Part shown: positions 29,580 to 39,392 of the stretch, piece by piece
Layout: each line of letters begins with the position of its first letter
Position numbering within the stretch: position 1 is the first letter of the stretch
Assembly: GCF_030376605.1 (NCBI RefSeq)
Contig: NZ_JARRAE010000005.1
Location: 186,001 to 250,000, forward strand
Length of the DNA: 64,000 nt
Direction of reading: 5' to 3'
Source: Pseudochrobactrum sp. sp1633
GTDB lineage: Bacteria; Pseudomonadota; Alphaproteobacteria; Rhizobiales; Rhizobiaceae
Position numbers and translations under genes: made by a program
The notes under the pieces: model-generated
What the model was told of the DNA's origin: nothing
What the model saw: only the letters and a program-made list of their open reading frames with translations
The model's database searches: none

Positions 29580-29606
29580 AAAAGGCCGGTTAAACCGGCC
29601 TTTTTG
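29578..29606. terminator. Bidirectional terminator between oxyR and guaB
   Basis: AAGGCCGGTT...AACCGGCCTT is flanked by an A run on the left and a T run on the right, overlapping the oxyR stop and ending 9 bases before the guaB stop. Confidence 0.85.
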
Positions 29607-29614
29607 TATTCGTC

Positions 29615-31222
<1,608 letters not shown>

Positions 31223-31270
31223 CTATTCGTAAAAATCGCGTAAATTTTACCAGATATAGCGTGGTAACAA

Positions 31271-31954
31271 CTACTGACAGCTAAAGCGGCGATCAAATTC
31301 CTGCCGCCCTTGCGCCGTAAAATAGAGTGCACGCCCCTGCTCGCGACGCAACCATTGCTGCTCCAACATCATGTCCAGCACTGCCGCGCCTAGCGCACCG
31401 CCGAGATGATGACGGCGCTCACTCCAATCCAGACAATGCAGACAAAGCGGTCGGCGTTTGCCTTCCAACGGCTTCAATTCAAGGCCGAGTGCGTGGAAAA
31501 ATTCACGCCCCAGATCTGTCAATTGCAAATCGTCCTGCTCTGTCGCTTGCAGATAATTGCGCGTAGTCAGCCCGTTGAACAGTGTGACACCGGCTTCGCC
31601 TGCCAGATGATCGTAGCAAATCCGTGCTTCCCGCAAGGCTGCATCTTTCGGCCCCGTGCGCACCCGCACGGCACCAGTGCGCTGCGCCAGTCCCATCAGG
31701 GCTTCAAGCACCTGCGCCACATCTGCACCCGACAGGCGAAAATAGCGATGCCGCCCTTGTTTTTCTGCGGTGAGTAAACCGGCATCGCTTAATTTAGTGA
31801 GATGTCCGCTGGCCGTCTGCACGGTGACACCGGCCACGCCTGCCAGCTCACTGACTGTCAAAGCACGACCATCCATCAGCGCCGTGAGGATGTTTGCGCG
31901 GGCGGGGTCGCCGATCAATGCGGCAACAGAAGCTATGACGGGACCATCTTTCAT
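31271..31954 (-). CDS. ArsR-family winged-helix regulator
   Basis: A 227-residue regulator with an N-terminal ArsR helix-turn-helix (about 15-85: DPARANILTALMDG, VTVQTASGHLTKLSDAGLL). A long C-terminal domain of unknown role includes a CxxC pair (RPLCLHCLDWSERRHHLGG, near 180). Plain ArsR proteins are about 100 residues, so this is an extended subgroup often found beside small oxidative enzymes. It is divergent from an antibiotic-biosynthesis-monooxygenase-fold gene, with a perfect 10-bp palindrome between them, suggesting it represses that gene. The signal could be a thiol-reactive compound or metal (inference). Confidence 0.87.
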   Translation of the reverse strand: MKDGPVIASVAALIGDPARANILTALMDGRALTVSELAGVAGVTVQTASGHLTKLSDAGLLTAEKQGRHRYFRLSGADVAQVLEALMGLAQRTGAVRVRTGPKDAALREARICYDHLAGEAGVTLFNGLTTRNYLQATEQDDLQLTDLGREFFHALGLELKPLEGKRRPLCLHCLDWSERRHHLGGALGAAVLDMMLEQQWLRREQGRALYFTAQGRQEFDRRFSCQ

Positions 31955-31972
31955 AGTTCGATGGTAGCCGAA

Positions 31973-31982
31973 GCATTAATGC
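31973..31982. promoter_or_regulatory. Candidate ArsR operator palindrome
   Basis: GCATTAATGC is a perfect 10-bp palindrome in the 75-bp gap between the divergent arsR-type and ABM genes. Position and symmetry fit an operator; nothing else supports it. Confidence 0.35.
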
Positions 31983-32029
31983 AACTCAATGGGGTATTAG
32001 CCTGTTCAGAAACGAACAAGGAGTCTCCC

Positions 32030-32389
32030 ATGATCGCCGTTATTTTTGAAGTCCTCCCTGCAAAAAGGCAGAAAAACATTTATCTGGATATTGCTGCCAG
32101 CCTGAAAGAAGAACTGCTAAAGATTGACGGCTTTATCTCCGTTGAGCGCTTTCAAAGCCTGAGCGAGCCGGAGAAAATTCTGTCGCTCTCCTTCTTTCGT
32201 GATGAAGAGGCAGTGAAGAGCTGGCGCACCCTTTTTATGCATCGTTCAGCTCAAGCTGCAGGGCGCAACGGTGTTTTTGCCGATTACCGGCTGCGGGTGG
32301 CGAGCGTCATACGCGATTACGGATTGAACAGCCGCGAACAGGCACCGCAAGACAGCCGCAGCTTTCATCATGAGCGGGAGCTTGCCTGA
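32030..32389 (+). CDS. ABM-fold monooxygenase-like protein
   Basis: A 119-residue protein with the antibiotic biosynthesis monooxygenase (YgiN-like, ferredoxin-fold) pattern: MIAVIFEVLPAKRQ, GFISVERFQSL, LSLSFFRDEEAVKSWR. Family members oxidise quinols or degrade haem, or act as sensors; the activity here is unknown. The ATG at 32030 has AAGGAG 8 bases upstream. The same frame is open further upstream, but that part overlaps the divergent regulator. It may be expressed together with the formaldehyde dehydrogenase gene, 156 bp downstream. Confidence 0.85.
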   Translation: MIAVIFEVLPAKRQKNIYLDIAASLKEELLKIDGFISVERFQSLSEPEKILSLSFFRDEEAVKSWRTLFMHRSAQAAGRNGVFADYRLRVASVIRDYGLNSREQAPQDSRSFHHERELA

Positions 32390-32545
32390 ACCCAAAATAT
32401 CAGCCTGCCCATTCACTACACCAGATGTCGCGTCCAGAACGATATCTCACCAAACTTGGAATATGCTCTGCGCAGCATTGCCTTTATTTTCAGCACAGCA
32501 TTCGCGCATTTTATTCATCTGGTGATTTATCTGGGAGGAAAATCC

Positions 32546-33736
32546 ATGAGCAGTAACCGTGGTGTCGTTTATACGGGTCCGGGGCAGGTTGAAGTGCAGA
32601 ATATCGCAGATCCGGTTTTTGCCGATCCTACGGGGCGCAAGATCGAACATGCAGTTATCCTCAAAGTCATTACCACCAATATTTGCGGCTCCGATCAGCA
32701 CATGGTGCGTGGTCGCACCACCGCAGAAGCTGGTCTTGTGCTCGGCCATGAAATCACCGGTGAAGTGATTGAAAAAGGCGCGGATGTTGAAATGCTGGAG
32801 ATCGGCGATATCGTCTCCGTGCCGTTCAACGTCGCCTGCGGCCGCTGCCGCACCTGCCGTTCTCAGGATACCGGCGTGTGCCTCACCGTTAATCCGTCAC
32901 GCGCCGGTGGTGCTTATGGCTATGTGGATATGGGAGGCTGGATCGGCGGTCAGGCCAAATATGTCACCATTCCTTATGCCGATTTCAATCTGCTGAAAAT
33001 TCCGGATCGCGACCGTGCGCTCGCCAAAATCCGCGATCTGACCATGCTGTCCGATATTCTGCCAACCGGCTTCCACGGTGCGGTTAAAGCCGGTGTCGGC
33101 GTTGGCTCCATCGTTTATGTGGCCGGTGCTGGCCCTGTCGGTCTGGCGGCTGCGGCCTCTGCCCGTATTCTCGGTGCGGCTGTGGTGATGATCGGTGACT
33201 TCAACAAAGAACGCCTTGCCCATGCCAAGAAAGTCGGCTTTGAGCCGGTTGATCTCTCAGCTTCTGACCGTCTCGGTGATCTGATTGCGGATATTACCGG
33301 CAGCAATGAAGTGGACAGTGCCATTGATGCTGTGGGCTTTGAAGCACGTGGCCATGCAGGCGGCGAACAACCGGCAATCGTCCTCAATCAGATGATGGAG
33401 ATCACCCGCGCCGCTGGTAATATCGGCATTCCAGGGCTTTATGTGACCGAAGATCCGGGCGCTGTGGACAAAGCCGCTAAAGTCGGCAGCCTGTCTCTAC
33501 GCTTTGGTCTTGGCTGGGCAAAAGCACAAAGTTTCCACACTGGTCAGACACCAGTGCTGAAATATAACCGCCAGCTGATGCAGGCCATTCTCTACGACCG
33601 GCTGAACATTGCGGAAATCGTCAATGCACAGCTGATCTCGCTGGATGATGCGCCAAAAGGCTATGAAAGCTTCGATCAGGGCGCAGCGAAGAAATTCGTC
33701 ATCGACCCGCATGGCGATCTGCTGAAATCGGCCTGA
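32546..33736 (+). CDS. fdhA: Glutathione-independent formaldehyde dehydrogenase (zinc alcohol dehydrogenase family)
   Basis: A 396-residue enzyme oxidising formaldehyde (or dismutating aldehydes) with tightly bound NAD+. Catalytic zinc ligands C47 (NICGSDQH) and H68 (GHE) and the structural zinc cysteines C98, C101, C104 and C112 match Pseudomonas putida FdhA positions. The Rossmann motif GAGPVGLAAAASA follows. The ATG at 32546 has GGGAGGAA upstream. It stands on the + strand, convergent with the liv operon, and a strong terminator separates them. The role is probably detoxification of formaldehyde from demethylation or methylated-compound catabolism. Confidence 0.93.
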   Translation: MSSNRGVVYTGPGQVEVQNIADPVFADPTGRKIEHAVILKVITTNICGSDQHMVRGRTTAEAGLVLGHEITGEVIEKGADVEMLEIGDIVSVPFNVACGRCRTCRSQDTGVCLTVNPSRAGGAYGYVDMGGWIGGQAKYVTIPYADFNLLKIPDRDRALAKIRDLTMLSDILPTGFHGAVKAGVGVGSIVYVAGAGPVGLAAAASARILGAAVVMIGDFNKERLAHAKKVGFEPVDLSASDRLGDLIADITGSNEVDSAIDAVGFEARGHAGGEQPAIVLNQMMEITRAAGNIGIPGLYVTEDPGAVDKAAKVGSLSLRFGLGWAKAQSFHTGQTPVLKYNRQLMQAILYDRLNIAEIVNAQLISLDDAPKGYESFDQGAAKKFVIDPHGDLLKSA

Positions 33737-33752
33737 TAATGATCTGAAATGA

Positions 33753-33790
33753 AACACCCCCGCATGAACATTCATGCGGGGGTGTTTTTT
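33753..33790 (+). terminator. Strong terminator after formaldehyde dehydrogenase
   Basis: ACACCCCCGCATGAA and TTCATGCGGGGGTGT form a 15-bp perfect stem with a 2-base loop, followed by TTTTTT on the + strand. Confidence 0.9.
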
Positions 33791-33796
33791 ACTCAC

Positions 33797-33862
33797 GCCT
33801 CTTCGAGGCATTGTTGAATTTACGCCTCTTCGAGGCTCTTTCTCCCTATGCCTCTTCGAGGC
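33797..33862. repeat. Three tandem copies of a palindrome spanning the livF stop
   Basis: GCCTCTTCGAGGC occurs at 33797-33809, 33824-33836 and 33850-33862 (periods 27 and 26 bp). The third copy encodes the last codons of livF (LEEA). Read in the livF direction, the copies are followed by TAG, TAA and TGA in the same relative frame, so the extra copies look like duplicated gene ends. Confidence 0.8.
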
Positions 33863-34565
33863 TGGCACCAAGAAACAACTGCCCGACACGCGGATCAGCC
33901 AGCAGCGCATCTGCCTTATCATGCATCCGCGTCTGCCCCTGCTCCAGCACCAGACCATAATCAGACATAGCCAGTGCCGCCTTGGCATTCTGCTCGATCA
34001 TCAGAATAGTCACACCTTCATCGCGCAGGCGGATAAGCGTGCGGAATGTCTCGCTCACCATTTGCGGTGACAAGCCAATCGACGGCTCATCGATCAGGAT
34101 CAGTTTCGGATCAAGCAACAGCGCACGGGCAATTTCCAGCTGCTTCTGCTGACCACCGGAGAGTGTAATCGCCTGCTGATTGGCTTTCTCTTTGAGGATC
34201 GGGAATTGCTCCATCACCTCATCAATGCGGCGTGCAACCTTGCTCTGATCCGGTGCGGAAATACCGCCGATCTCCAGATTATGCTCCACCGACAGCATCG
34301 GAAACAGATTGCGCCCCTGCGGGACATAGCTCACACCATGAGCCAGCATTTTTGCAGGCGCCTGCCCTGTCACATCCTTGCCGTTGAGCAGAACCTGCCC
34401 TGAGCGGATATTCAGAAGGCCGAAAATCGCTTTGAATACAGTAGACTTACCCGCCCCGTTAGGGCCGATCACAGTGGTGATCGTGCCTTTATCAATGCGG
34501 AAAGACGTACCGTTGAGAATGGTCATTTTGCCGTAACCGCCAAAGACCTCTTTCAGTTCCAGCAT
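33846..34565 (-). CDS. livF: Branched-chain amino-acid-type ABC transporter ATPase (LivF)
   Basis: A 239-residue ABC ATPase with Walker A GPNGAGKST, signature LSGGQQKQ, Walker B LILIDEPSIGLSP and the LivF-typical opening MLELKEVFGGYGK. It powers uptake through LivH/LivM together with LivG. It is the last gene of the livJHMGF operon, 3 bp after livG. Its extreme 3' end carries a palindrome that is repeated twice more just downstream (separate entry). The substrate may be a branched-chain amino acid or another small amide or acid; the sequence does not decide. Confidence 0.94.
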   Translation of the reverse strand: MLELKEVFGGYGKMTILNGTSFRIDKGTITTVIGPNGAGKSTVFKAIFGLLNIRSGQVLLNGKDVTGQAPAKMLAHGVSYVPQGRNLFPMLSVEHNLEIGGISAPDQSKVARRIDEVMEQFPILKEKANQQAITLSGGQQKQLEIARALLLDPKLILIDEPSIGLSPQMVSETFRTLIRLRDEGVTILMIEQNAKAALAMSDYGLVLEQGQTRMHDKADALLADPRVGQLFLGASLEEA

Positions 34566-34568
34566 GGC

Positions 34569-35312
34569 TCAGCCTCCCAGATAGGCTTCAATGACGTCCG
34601 GATTGTTACGCACAGTTTCCGGATCGCCTTCGGCAATGATACGCCCGTTTGCCAGCACAATAATGCGCGTGCAGAGCGACATGACAAATTCCATATTATG
34701 CTCGATCACCACAAAGGTCGCGCCGCGCTCACGGTTGAACGCCTTGAGGCGCTCTTTGAGGTCGGCCAGCATGGTCAGATTGACCCCGCCTGCCGGTTCA
34801 TCCAGCATCACCAGTTTTGGCCCTGCCATAAAGGCCATAGCCGCATCAAGTAGTTTCTGCTGCCCGTAAGACAGCGAACCAGCTTTTTCATGGGTCTGAT
34901 GCGTGAGACGGAAGAACTCGATCATTGTCTTCGCTTCTTCAGTCAAACCGGCATCCGGTCGACCGAACAAACGCGACAGCATTGTGCCCTTGTGTTCCTG
35001 TCCGGCCAGAATAATATTATCCAGCACACTCATATCCGGGAATACCTGCAACATCTGGAAAGTACGTCCGACGCCAAGCTTATTGAGATCGCTTGGGCGT
35101 TTGCCCGCAACATTCTGCCCGTCCACCAGCACCGTGCCATTTGTGGCAGGCAATTGCCCGAGAATGCAGTTGAACAGAGTGGATTTGCCGCTGCCGTTCG
35201 GCCCGATAAGGCCGAGAATTTCTCCTTCATGCACCTCAAAGGATACATCATCCACAGCGGTTACACCGCCGAAATTCTTGCTCAAATTGCGCACGGAAAG
35301 AACGGGATTCAT
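34569..35312 (-). CDS. livG: Branched-chain amino-acid-type ABC transporter ATPase (LivG)
   Basis: A 247-residue ABC ATPase: Walker A GPNGSGKST, signature LSYGQQKLLD, Walker B LVMLDEPAGGVN. The SYGQQ variant and the A-G-G-V-N tail are LivG hallmarks. It pairs with LivF as the two nucleotide-binding subunits. Its start overlaps the livM stop by 4 bp (ATGA), and livF follows after 3 bp, so translation is tightly coupled. Confidence 0.94.
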   Translation of the reverse strand: MNPVLSVRNLSKNFGGVTAVDDVSFEVHEGEILGLIGPNGSGKSTLFNCILGQLPATNGTVLVDGQNVAGKRPSDLNKLGVGRTFQMLQVFPDMSVLDNIILAGQEHKGTMLSRLFGRPDAGLTEEAKTMIEFFRLTHQTHEKAGSLSYGQQKLLDAAMAFMAGPKLVMLDEPAGGVNLTMLADLKERLKAFNRERGATFVVIEHNMEFVMSLCTRIIVLANGRIIAEGDPETVRNNPDVIEAYLGG

Positions 35313-36310
35313 TGGCTCTTCTCCCCGTTACTGTCGAGCGTAACTTTTGTCGTCCATGCGGTTGCCTGCGGATTACGCCGCTGTTTCAGCGCGTTTTTGG
35401 CGCGCTCCGCTAGCCCCAAAAGTCCTGTCGGGCAGAACACCATCAGCACAATCACCAGTACCGCATAGAGCATCAGATAATAGCCCTCGGTAAAGCGCAG
35501 GAATTCCGGTGCCAGCACGATGAGGAAAGCGCCCAGTACCGGCCCGAAGAAGAAGCCAGCACCGCCGACAATCACCATCAGCAGGATTTTAAGCGAGATC
35601 GGCAGACCGAAAGAATGCGGCTCGATATATTGGGTGAGCTGAGCAATCAAGCCGCCGGCCAGACCGCCATAGGCAGCACCAATCGCAAAGGCCAGCAAGG
35701 TCATTTTACGAACATCAACGCCAAGACTATTGGCGCGGATCGGGTTCTCACGCAGACCTTTAAATGCTCGCCCCCAAGGTGAGCGGATAATACCGTAAAG
35801 CGCCAGCGCCATCACCACAAATAAGCCAAGCACGAAATAATAAAACGGCGTGGCCATCATGGTTTTCATGCCGAAAATTTCCGGACGCGGAATACCCGTC
35901 AGGCCGTATGTCCCGCCTGTCAGCCATTCCTCATTACGCAGCACGAGGATAACCAGCGCATTGAAAGCCAGCGTCACAAAAGCCAGAAAATGATGCTGCA
36001 CCCGCAAAGCCGGATAACCAAGCAGCAGTCCCAGCACAAAGCACAGCAGCATTGCCGCAATCAGTGCGAATGGCCATGCGATGCCAGCCATCGTCATCAG
36101 TGCCACAGTATAGGCACCCAGCGCCATAAAACCGGCCTGCGCCAGAGAAATCTGCCCCGCATAACCGAGCGTCAGATTAAGCCCCATAGCAGCAATAGAA
36201 TAAATCAGCCACGACGAAAGTACCAGCAGGCCATAATTGCTCTGCGAGAACGGCAGAGCGATCAGAATAGCCAGACCGGCCAGCAGAAGGAGTATTTTGC
36301 GAAGGCTCAT
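35309..36310 (-). CDS. livM: Branched-chain amino-acid-type ABC transporter permease (LivM)
   Basis: A 333-residue inner-membrane permease with about ten helices and the LivM motif GYAGQISLAQAGFMALGAY. The EAA-like cytoplasmic region RAFKGLRENPIRANSLGVD contacts the ATPases. It overlaps livG downstream and livH upstream by 4 bp each. The polar C-terminal tail (about 305-333) extends past the last helix. Confidence 0.94.
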   Translation of the reverse strand: MSLRKILLLLAGLAILIALPFSQSNYGLLVLSSWLIYSIAAMGLNLTLGYAGQISLAQAGFMALGAYTVALMTMAGIAWPFALIAAMLLCFVLGLLLGYPALRVQHHFLAFVTLAFNALVILVLRNEEWLTGGTYGLTGIPRPEIFGMKTMMATPFYYFVLGLFVVMALALYGIIRSPWGRAFKGLRENPIRANSLGVDVRKMTLLAFAIGAAYGGLAGGLIAQLTQYIEPHSFGLPISLKILLMVIVGGAGFFFGPVLGAFLIVLAPEFLRFTEGYYLMLYAVLVIVLMVFCPTGLLGLAERAKNALKQRRNPQATAWTTKVTLDSNGEKSQ

Positions 36311-37185
36311 ATTGTGCGTCCTTCCGCCTTGCCGAGCAGCCCCTGAGGGCGCACGAGAATAATCACAATCAGCAGGATCAACGGCACAGCTGAGCGATAA
36401 GATGCGGAAATATAAGCAGCTGAGAGATTATCAATCACGCCGATCAGCAAGCCACCGGCAAGCGCCCCGCGGATCTGGTTGAAGCCGCCGACAATCGCCG
36501 CGATAAAGGCAATCAGACCCAGCGTTTCACCATTGGAGAATTTAGCGAGATAGACCGGCGAAATCAGAATAGATGCCAGCAAAGCCAGCGCGCCATTGAT
36601 CAAAAATGTATAGAGGATCATGCGTTTAACCGGCACGCCGAGAATTTCCGCCACTTGCGGATTTTGCGCCGTTGCCTGCATACAGCGCCCCGTCTTGGTG
36701 CCATTGAGGAAGAACTGTAACAGTGCCACCGTGCCGAGCGAAATCACCAGAACCGCAATATCCTGCACCGAGATTGCCGCACCGAAAATATTCAATATGC
36801 GGTCGGTAAACAGCGCCGGAAACGGCATGGCTTCCGCCGTATAGAATTGTTTGACGCCCTCTTTCAGCAGAATGCCCAGTGCAATTGTCGCAATAACAAT
36901 CGGCAGCACGCCATGCGGCAGCAGCGGATCAATGATAATGCGCTTGAAGCCATAGCCCAGAAACAGCAATGTCAGCACCAGTGCCAGCAAAATGGCGACT
37001 GGAAAACTGAGGCCTAAAAACTGCGTGCCTGCCAGCACAAAAAATGCAGGCAGCATGACAAATTCGCCCTGCGCGAAATTGATCGTCTGCGAAGCCTGCC
37101 AGAGCAAAGTAAAGCCGATCGCCACAAGGGCATAGATCGAGCCTGTTGCCAGACCCGACACCAGCAACTGAAAGAAAGTAGCCAT
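36307..37185 (-). CDS. livH: Branched-chain amino-acid-type ABC transporter permease (LivH)
   Basis: A 292-residue permease with the LivH start FFQLLVSGLATGSIYALVAIG and the coupling segment TAQNPQVAEILGVPVKRM. I chose the ATG at 37185 by family alignment; no clear ribosome site precedes it, and a GTG at 37224 is in frame but falls in the hairpin upstream. It overlaps livM by 4 bp. It is separated from the binding-protein gene by a 61-bp gap dominated by a perfect hairpin. Confidence 0.92.
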   Translation of the reverse strand: MATFFQLLVSGLATGSIYALVAIGFTLLWQASQTINFAQGEFVMLPAFFVLAGTQFLGLSFPVAILLALVLTLLFLGYGFKRIIIDPLLPHGVLPIVIATIALGILLKEGVKQFYTAEAMPFPALFTDRILNIFGAAISVQDIAVLVISLGTVALLQFFLNGTKTGRCMQATAQNPQVAEILGVPVKRMILYTFLINGALALLASILISPVYLAKFSNGETLGLIAFIAAIVGGFNQIRGALAGGLLIGVIDNLSAAYISASYRSAVPLILLIVIILVRPQGLLGKAEGRTI

Positions 37186-37206
37186 CAGGAAAAGTCCGTT
37201 TTGCGG

Positions 37207-37239
37207 GCGTATTCCGGCGGGCACCCCGCCGGAATACGC
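37207..37239 (-). other. Perfect hairpin between livJ and livH
   Basis: A 15-bp perfect stem (GCGTATTCCGGCGGG with CCCGCCGGAATACGC, 3-base loop) starts 8 bases after the livJ stop. No T run follows, so it more likely protects the livJ message or partly terminates transcription, a common way to express the binding protein above the membrane subunits. Confidence 0.75.
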
Positions 37240-37246
37240 TATCAGC

Positions 37247-38389
37247 TTAAAGCTTAGGCAGCGTAGTGACGACAGACTGCTTGCCGTCTTTCACTTCCAC
37301 AAGGAAGCTCTCACGGTTCACTTCGCCTTTGTCGTCCCATGTGGTTTCCATCAGAATGCCCGGCTCATCGGCCGGTGTGATGGTCAGCCCGTGAAGCGCA
37401 TCAGCAAAAGCCTGACGGTCAACTTTGCCATTTTTCGTGGTCACATATTTCACGACATAAGCGCCCATATAGGCTTTGATCGCATTGTGATCCGGCTTGT
37501 AGCCATATTTAGCTTCAAACTTCTTGGCAAAATCCTGCACGCCCTGCACCGGTGCATCGGCTGTCAGGCCGACATGGCCGCGCACGCCGTTAACCGCTGT
37601 GCCAGCCAGATCAATCACCTTCTGGTTCATCAGTGTGGTTTCGCCAAAGATCGGCTGCTTCACGCCCTGCTTCTGCATTTCTTTCAGCAGACGTGCGCTT
37701 TCTTCTTCATGCAAATAGGCGAAAATCACATCAGCATTGCTGTCTTTAAGCTTCACCACGTCAGCGGCAAAGTCCGCCTGACCGACTTCACTGGAAACAT
37801 CGCCGACAAGCTTGATACCACGCTTATCGAGCTCCGCAACAAACGCATCGCGTCCGCCTTTGCCGAAATCATTATTAACCCATGCAACGGCAACGGTTTT
37901 GGCGCTCAGCTCATCAGTGAGATATTTCACCAGTTTCGGCATCGACTGCTGCGCGCCAAAAGATGTGCGGAAAATATAAGGATTACCGAGACCGGTAATG
38001 AATGGCGCTTCTGCACCGGTCAGCTGCGGCACGCCATTCTGCATGGCAACCATCATATTGACTTTGACCGAACCGGAGTAAATCGGCCCCATGATCACAT
38101 AGGCGCCGTCATCAATCGCCTTCTGCACCATAGCGCGCGACGTCGTTGCATCGGTCTGCGTGTCGTAATCAGTCACTTCGATCTGCTGGCCAAGAACACC
38201 ACCTGCAGCGTTGATCTCTTCAACAGCCAGTTTCAGACCATCGCGCCAATTGGTGCCAACAGTTGCCCCTGCACCCGACAGCTCAATCACGTCTGCAATT
38301 TTAATGGTTTCAGCCGCAAAACTCACTTGCGGCAATGCAACTGACAAAGCAGCTGCTGCAGTTAAAGCCAGTAAATGTCTTCTGTTCAT
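37247..38389 (-). CDS. Branched-chain amino-acid-type ABC substrate-binding protein (LivJ-like)
   Basis: A 380-residue periplasmic binding protein of the type 1 fold. The signal peptide covers about 1-26 (MNRRHLLALTAAAALSVALP, cleavage after SFA), followed by ETIKIADVIELSGAGATVGTN and the typical GPIYSGSV and AYMGAYV segments. The ATG at 38389 has GGGAGGGG upstream. As first gene of livJHMGF it defines the substrate, which could be branched-chain amino acids, short amides or aromatic acids. The gene is divergent from the ialB-type gene. Confidence 0.92.
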   Translation of the reverse strand: MNRRHLLALTAAAALSVALPQVSFAAETIKIADVIELSGAGATVGTNWRDGLKLAVEEINAAGGVLGQQIEVTDYDTQTDATTSRAMVQKAIDDGAYVIMGPIYSGSVKVNMMVAMQNGVPQLTGAEAPFITGLGNPYIFRTSFGAQQSMPKLVKYLTDELSAKTVAVAWVNNDFGKGGRDAFVAELDKRGIKLVGDVSSEVGQADFAADVVKLKDSNADVIFAYLHEEESARLLKEMQKQGVKQPIFGETTLMNQKVIDLAGTAVNGVRGHVGLTADAPVQGVQDFAKKFEAKYGYKPDHNAIKAYMGAYVVKYVTTKNGKVDRQAFADALHGLTITPADEPGILMETTWDDKGEVNRESFLVEVKDGKQSVVTTLPKL

Positions 38390-38771
38390 AAACCCCTCCC
38401 AAGGCTCCCCAACCGGATGGGATTTCATCTTATTTCCCCGTTCATTCATCGCATTCCACCAAGCGCAGAAATGACAAATGTTCCACGCGCTGATGAAATG
38501 TATATTGAATGACTGGAGTTTCAGCCCATCAGAATCTGATTTAACGGCTTGTCTGACGAGTTGCAAGCACGGGGTTCACCATCCATGCTATCTGCTGCAA
38601 TATATTCCAGCAATACATGCCATATGGTGCAATACCGCCAAAATGATCTGTATTCCGTATTGCGGATCACGACATAATTGTCAGTGTTTTATCAATAAAA
38701 ACAGACTATTTTGTCACCTCGGTTCAAACATTCGTATAGTACAGAAATATCATAGCGGGGAGCGTATTCCG
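38390..38771. other. Divergent promoter region between the liv operon and ialB
   Basis: About 380 bp with no gene I can support. It must hold the promoters of both the liv operon (minus strand) and the IalB-type gene (plus strand). It is AT-richer than its flanks near 38640-38750. I could not fix promoter boxes with confidence. Confidence 0.4.
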
Positions 38772-39320
38772 ATGAACAAAATAACACAGCCTGTACTTGC
38801 CACTATCACACTTATCAGCATCGCACTCACAGCAGGGAGTGCGTCTGTTGCTGCAGCAGCAACCGGCCTGCCAGGGGGCGCTTCATCCCTCACAGAGACT
38901 TATGGCAACTGGACAGTCTCCTGCCTTGTGCAAAAGCAGGCAGAAGCGCAGAAAGTTCTATGCTCCATGTCCCAGCAGCAGGTTGACGACAAAGGTCAGC
39001 GTGCGCTTGCGGTTGAACTCAGCCCTGACAAAAGCGGTGCTAACGGTGCCTTTGTGCTGCCATTCGGCCTCAATCTCGGTGCAGGCACAATCTTACAGAT
39101 TGACGAAACACCAGCCGATAAACCGGCAAGCTTCACAACCTGTCTTCCGGCAGGCTGCATTGTGCCGGTCAGTTTTGATGCCGCCAAGGCTGAGGCTCTC
39201 GGAAAAGGTAAAAATCTCTCCGTGCTGGCACAAGCTATGGACGGCAATAACATCAAGCTTACAGTGCCGCTGGAAGGCTTTGCTGCCGCGTTGAAACGCA
39301 CCAGAGAGTTGCTGAAATAA
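38772..39320 (+). CDS. Invasion-associated locus B (IalB) family periplasmic protein
   Basis: A 182-residue exported protein with a signal peptide (about 1-29, ending VAAAA) followed by the IalB-like pattern ETYGNWTVSCLVQ...VLCSMSQQ and a second Cys pair, TTCLPAGCIVPV, so two disulfides are likely. IalB proteins are widespread in Hyphomicrobiales; in Bartonella the family is linked to erythrocyte invasion, but most members have no defined role. The ATG at 38772 has GGGGAG upstream. It is monocistronic, closed by a strong terminator. Confidence 0.88.
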   Translation: MNKITQPVLATITLISIALTAGSASVAAAATGLPGGASSLTETYGNWTVSCLVQKQAEAQKVLCSMSQQQVDDKGQRALAVELSPDKSGANGAFVLPFGLNLGAGTILQIDETPADKPASFTTCLPAGCIVPVSFDAAKAEALGKGKNLSVLAQAMDGNNIKLTVPLEGFAAALKRTRELLK

Positions 39321-39343
39321 ACACTCGCTGACAGCCCGAAACA

Positions 39344-39376
39344 AAAAAAGCTCCGGTAAACCGGAGCTTTTCTTTT
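39344..39376. terminator. Bidirectional terminator after ialB
   Basis: AAAAGCTCCGGT-aaa-CCGGAGCTTTT with A and T runs on the two sides lies between convergent ialB and the sugar-binding-protein gene. Confidence 0.9.
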
Positions 39377-39392
39377 TCAGGTACAAGCCCGA

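Noticed and set aside
37391-38344. Long + strand frame of 317 codons opposite the liv binding-protein gene
   Set aside because: It lies wholly inside a well-supported gene and shows no recognisable product.
33846-38389. Assignment of the five-gene ABC operon as a urea transporter (urtABCDE), given urease in the window
   Set aside because: It is over 20 kb from the urease genes, and the subunits show ordinary LivF/LivG/LivM/LivH signatures and lengths; UrtB and UrtC are normally longer.
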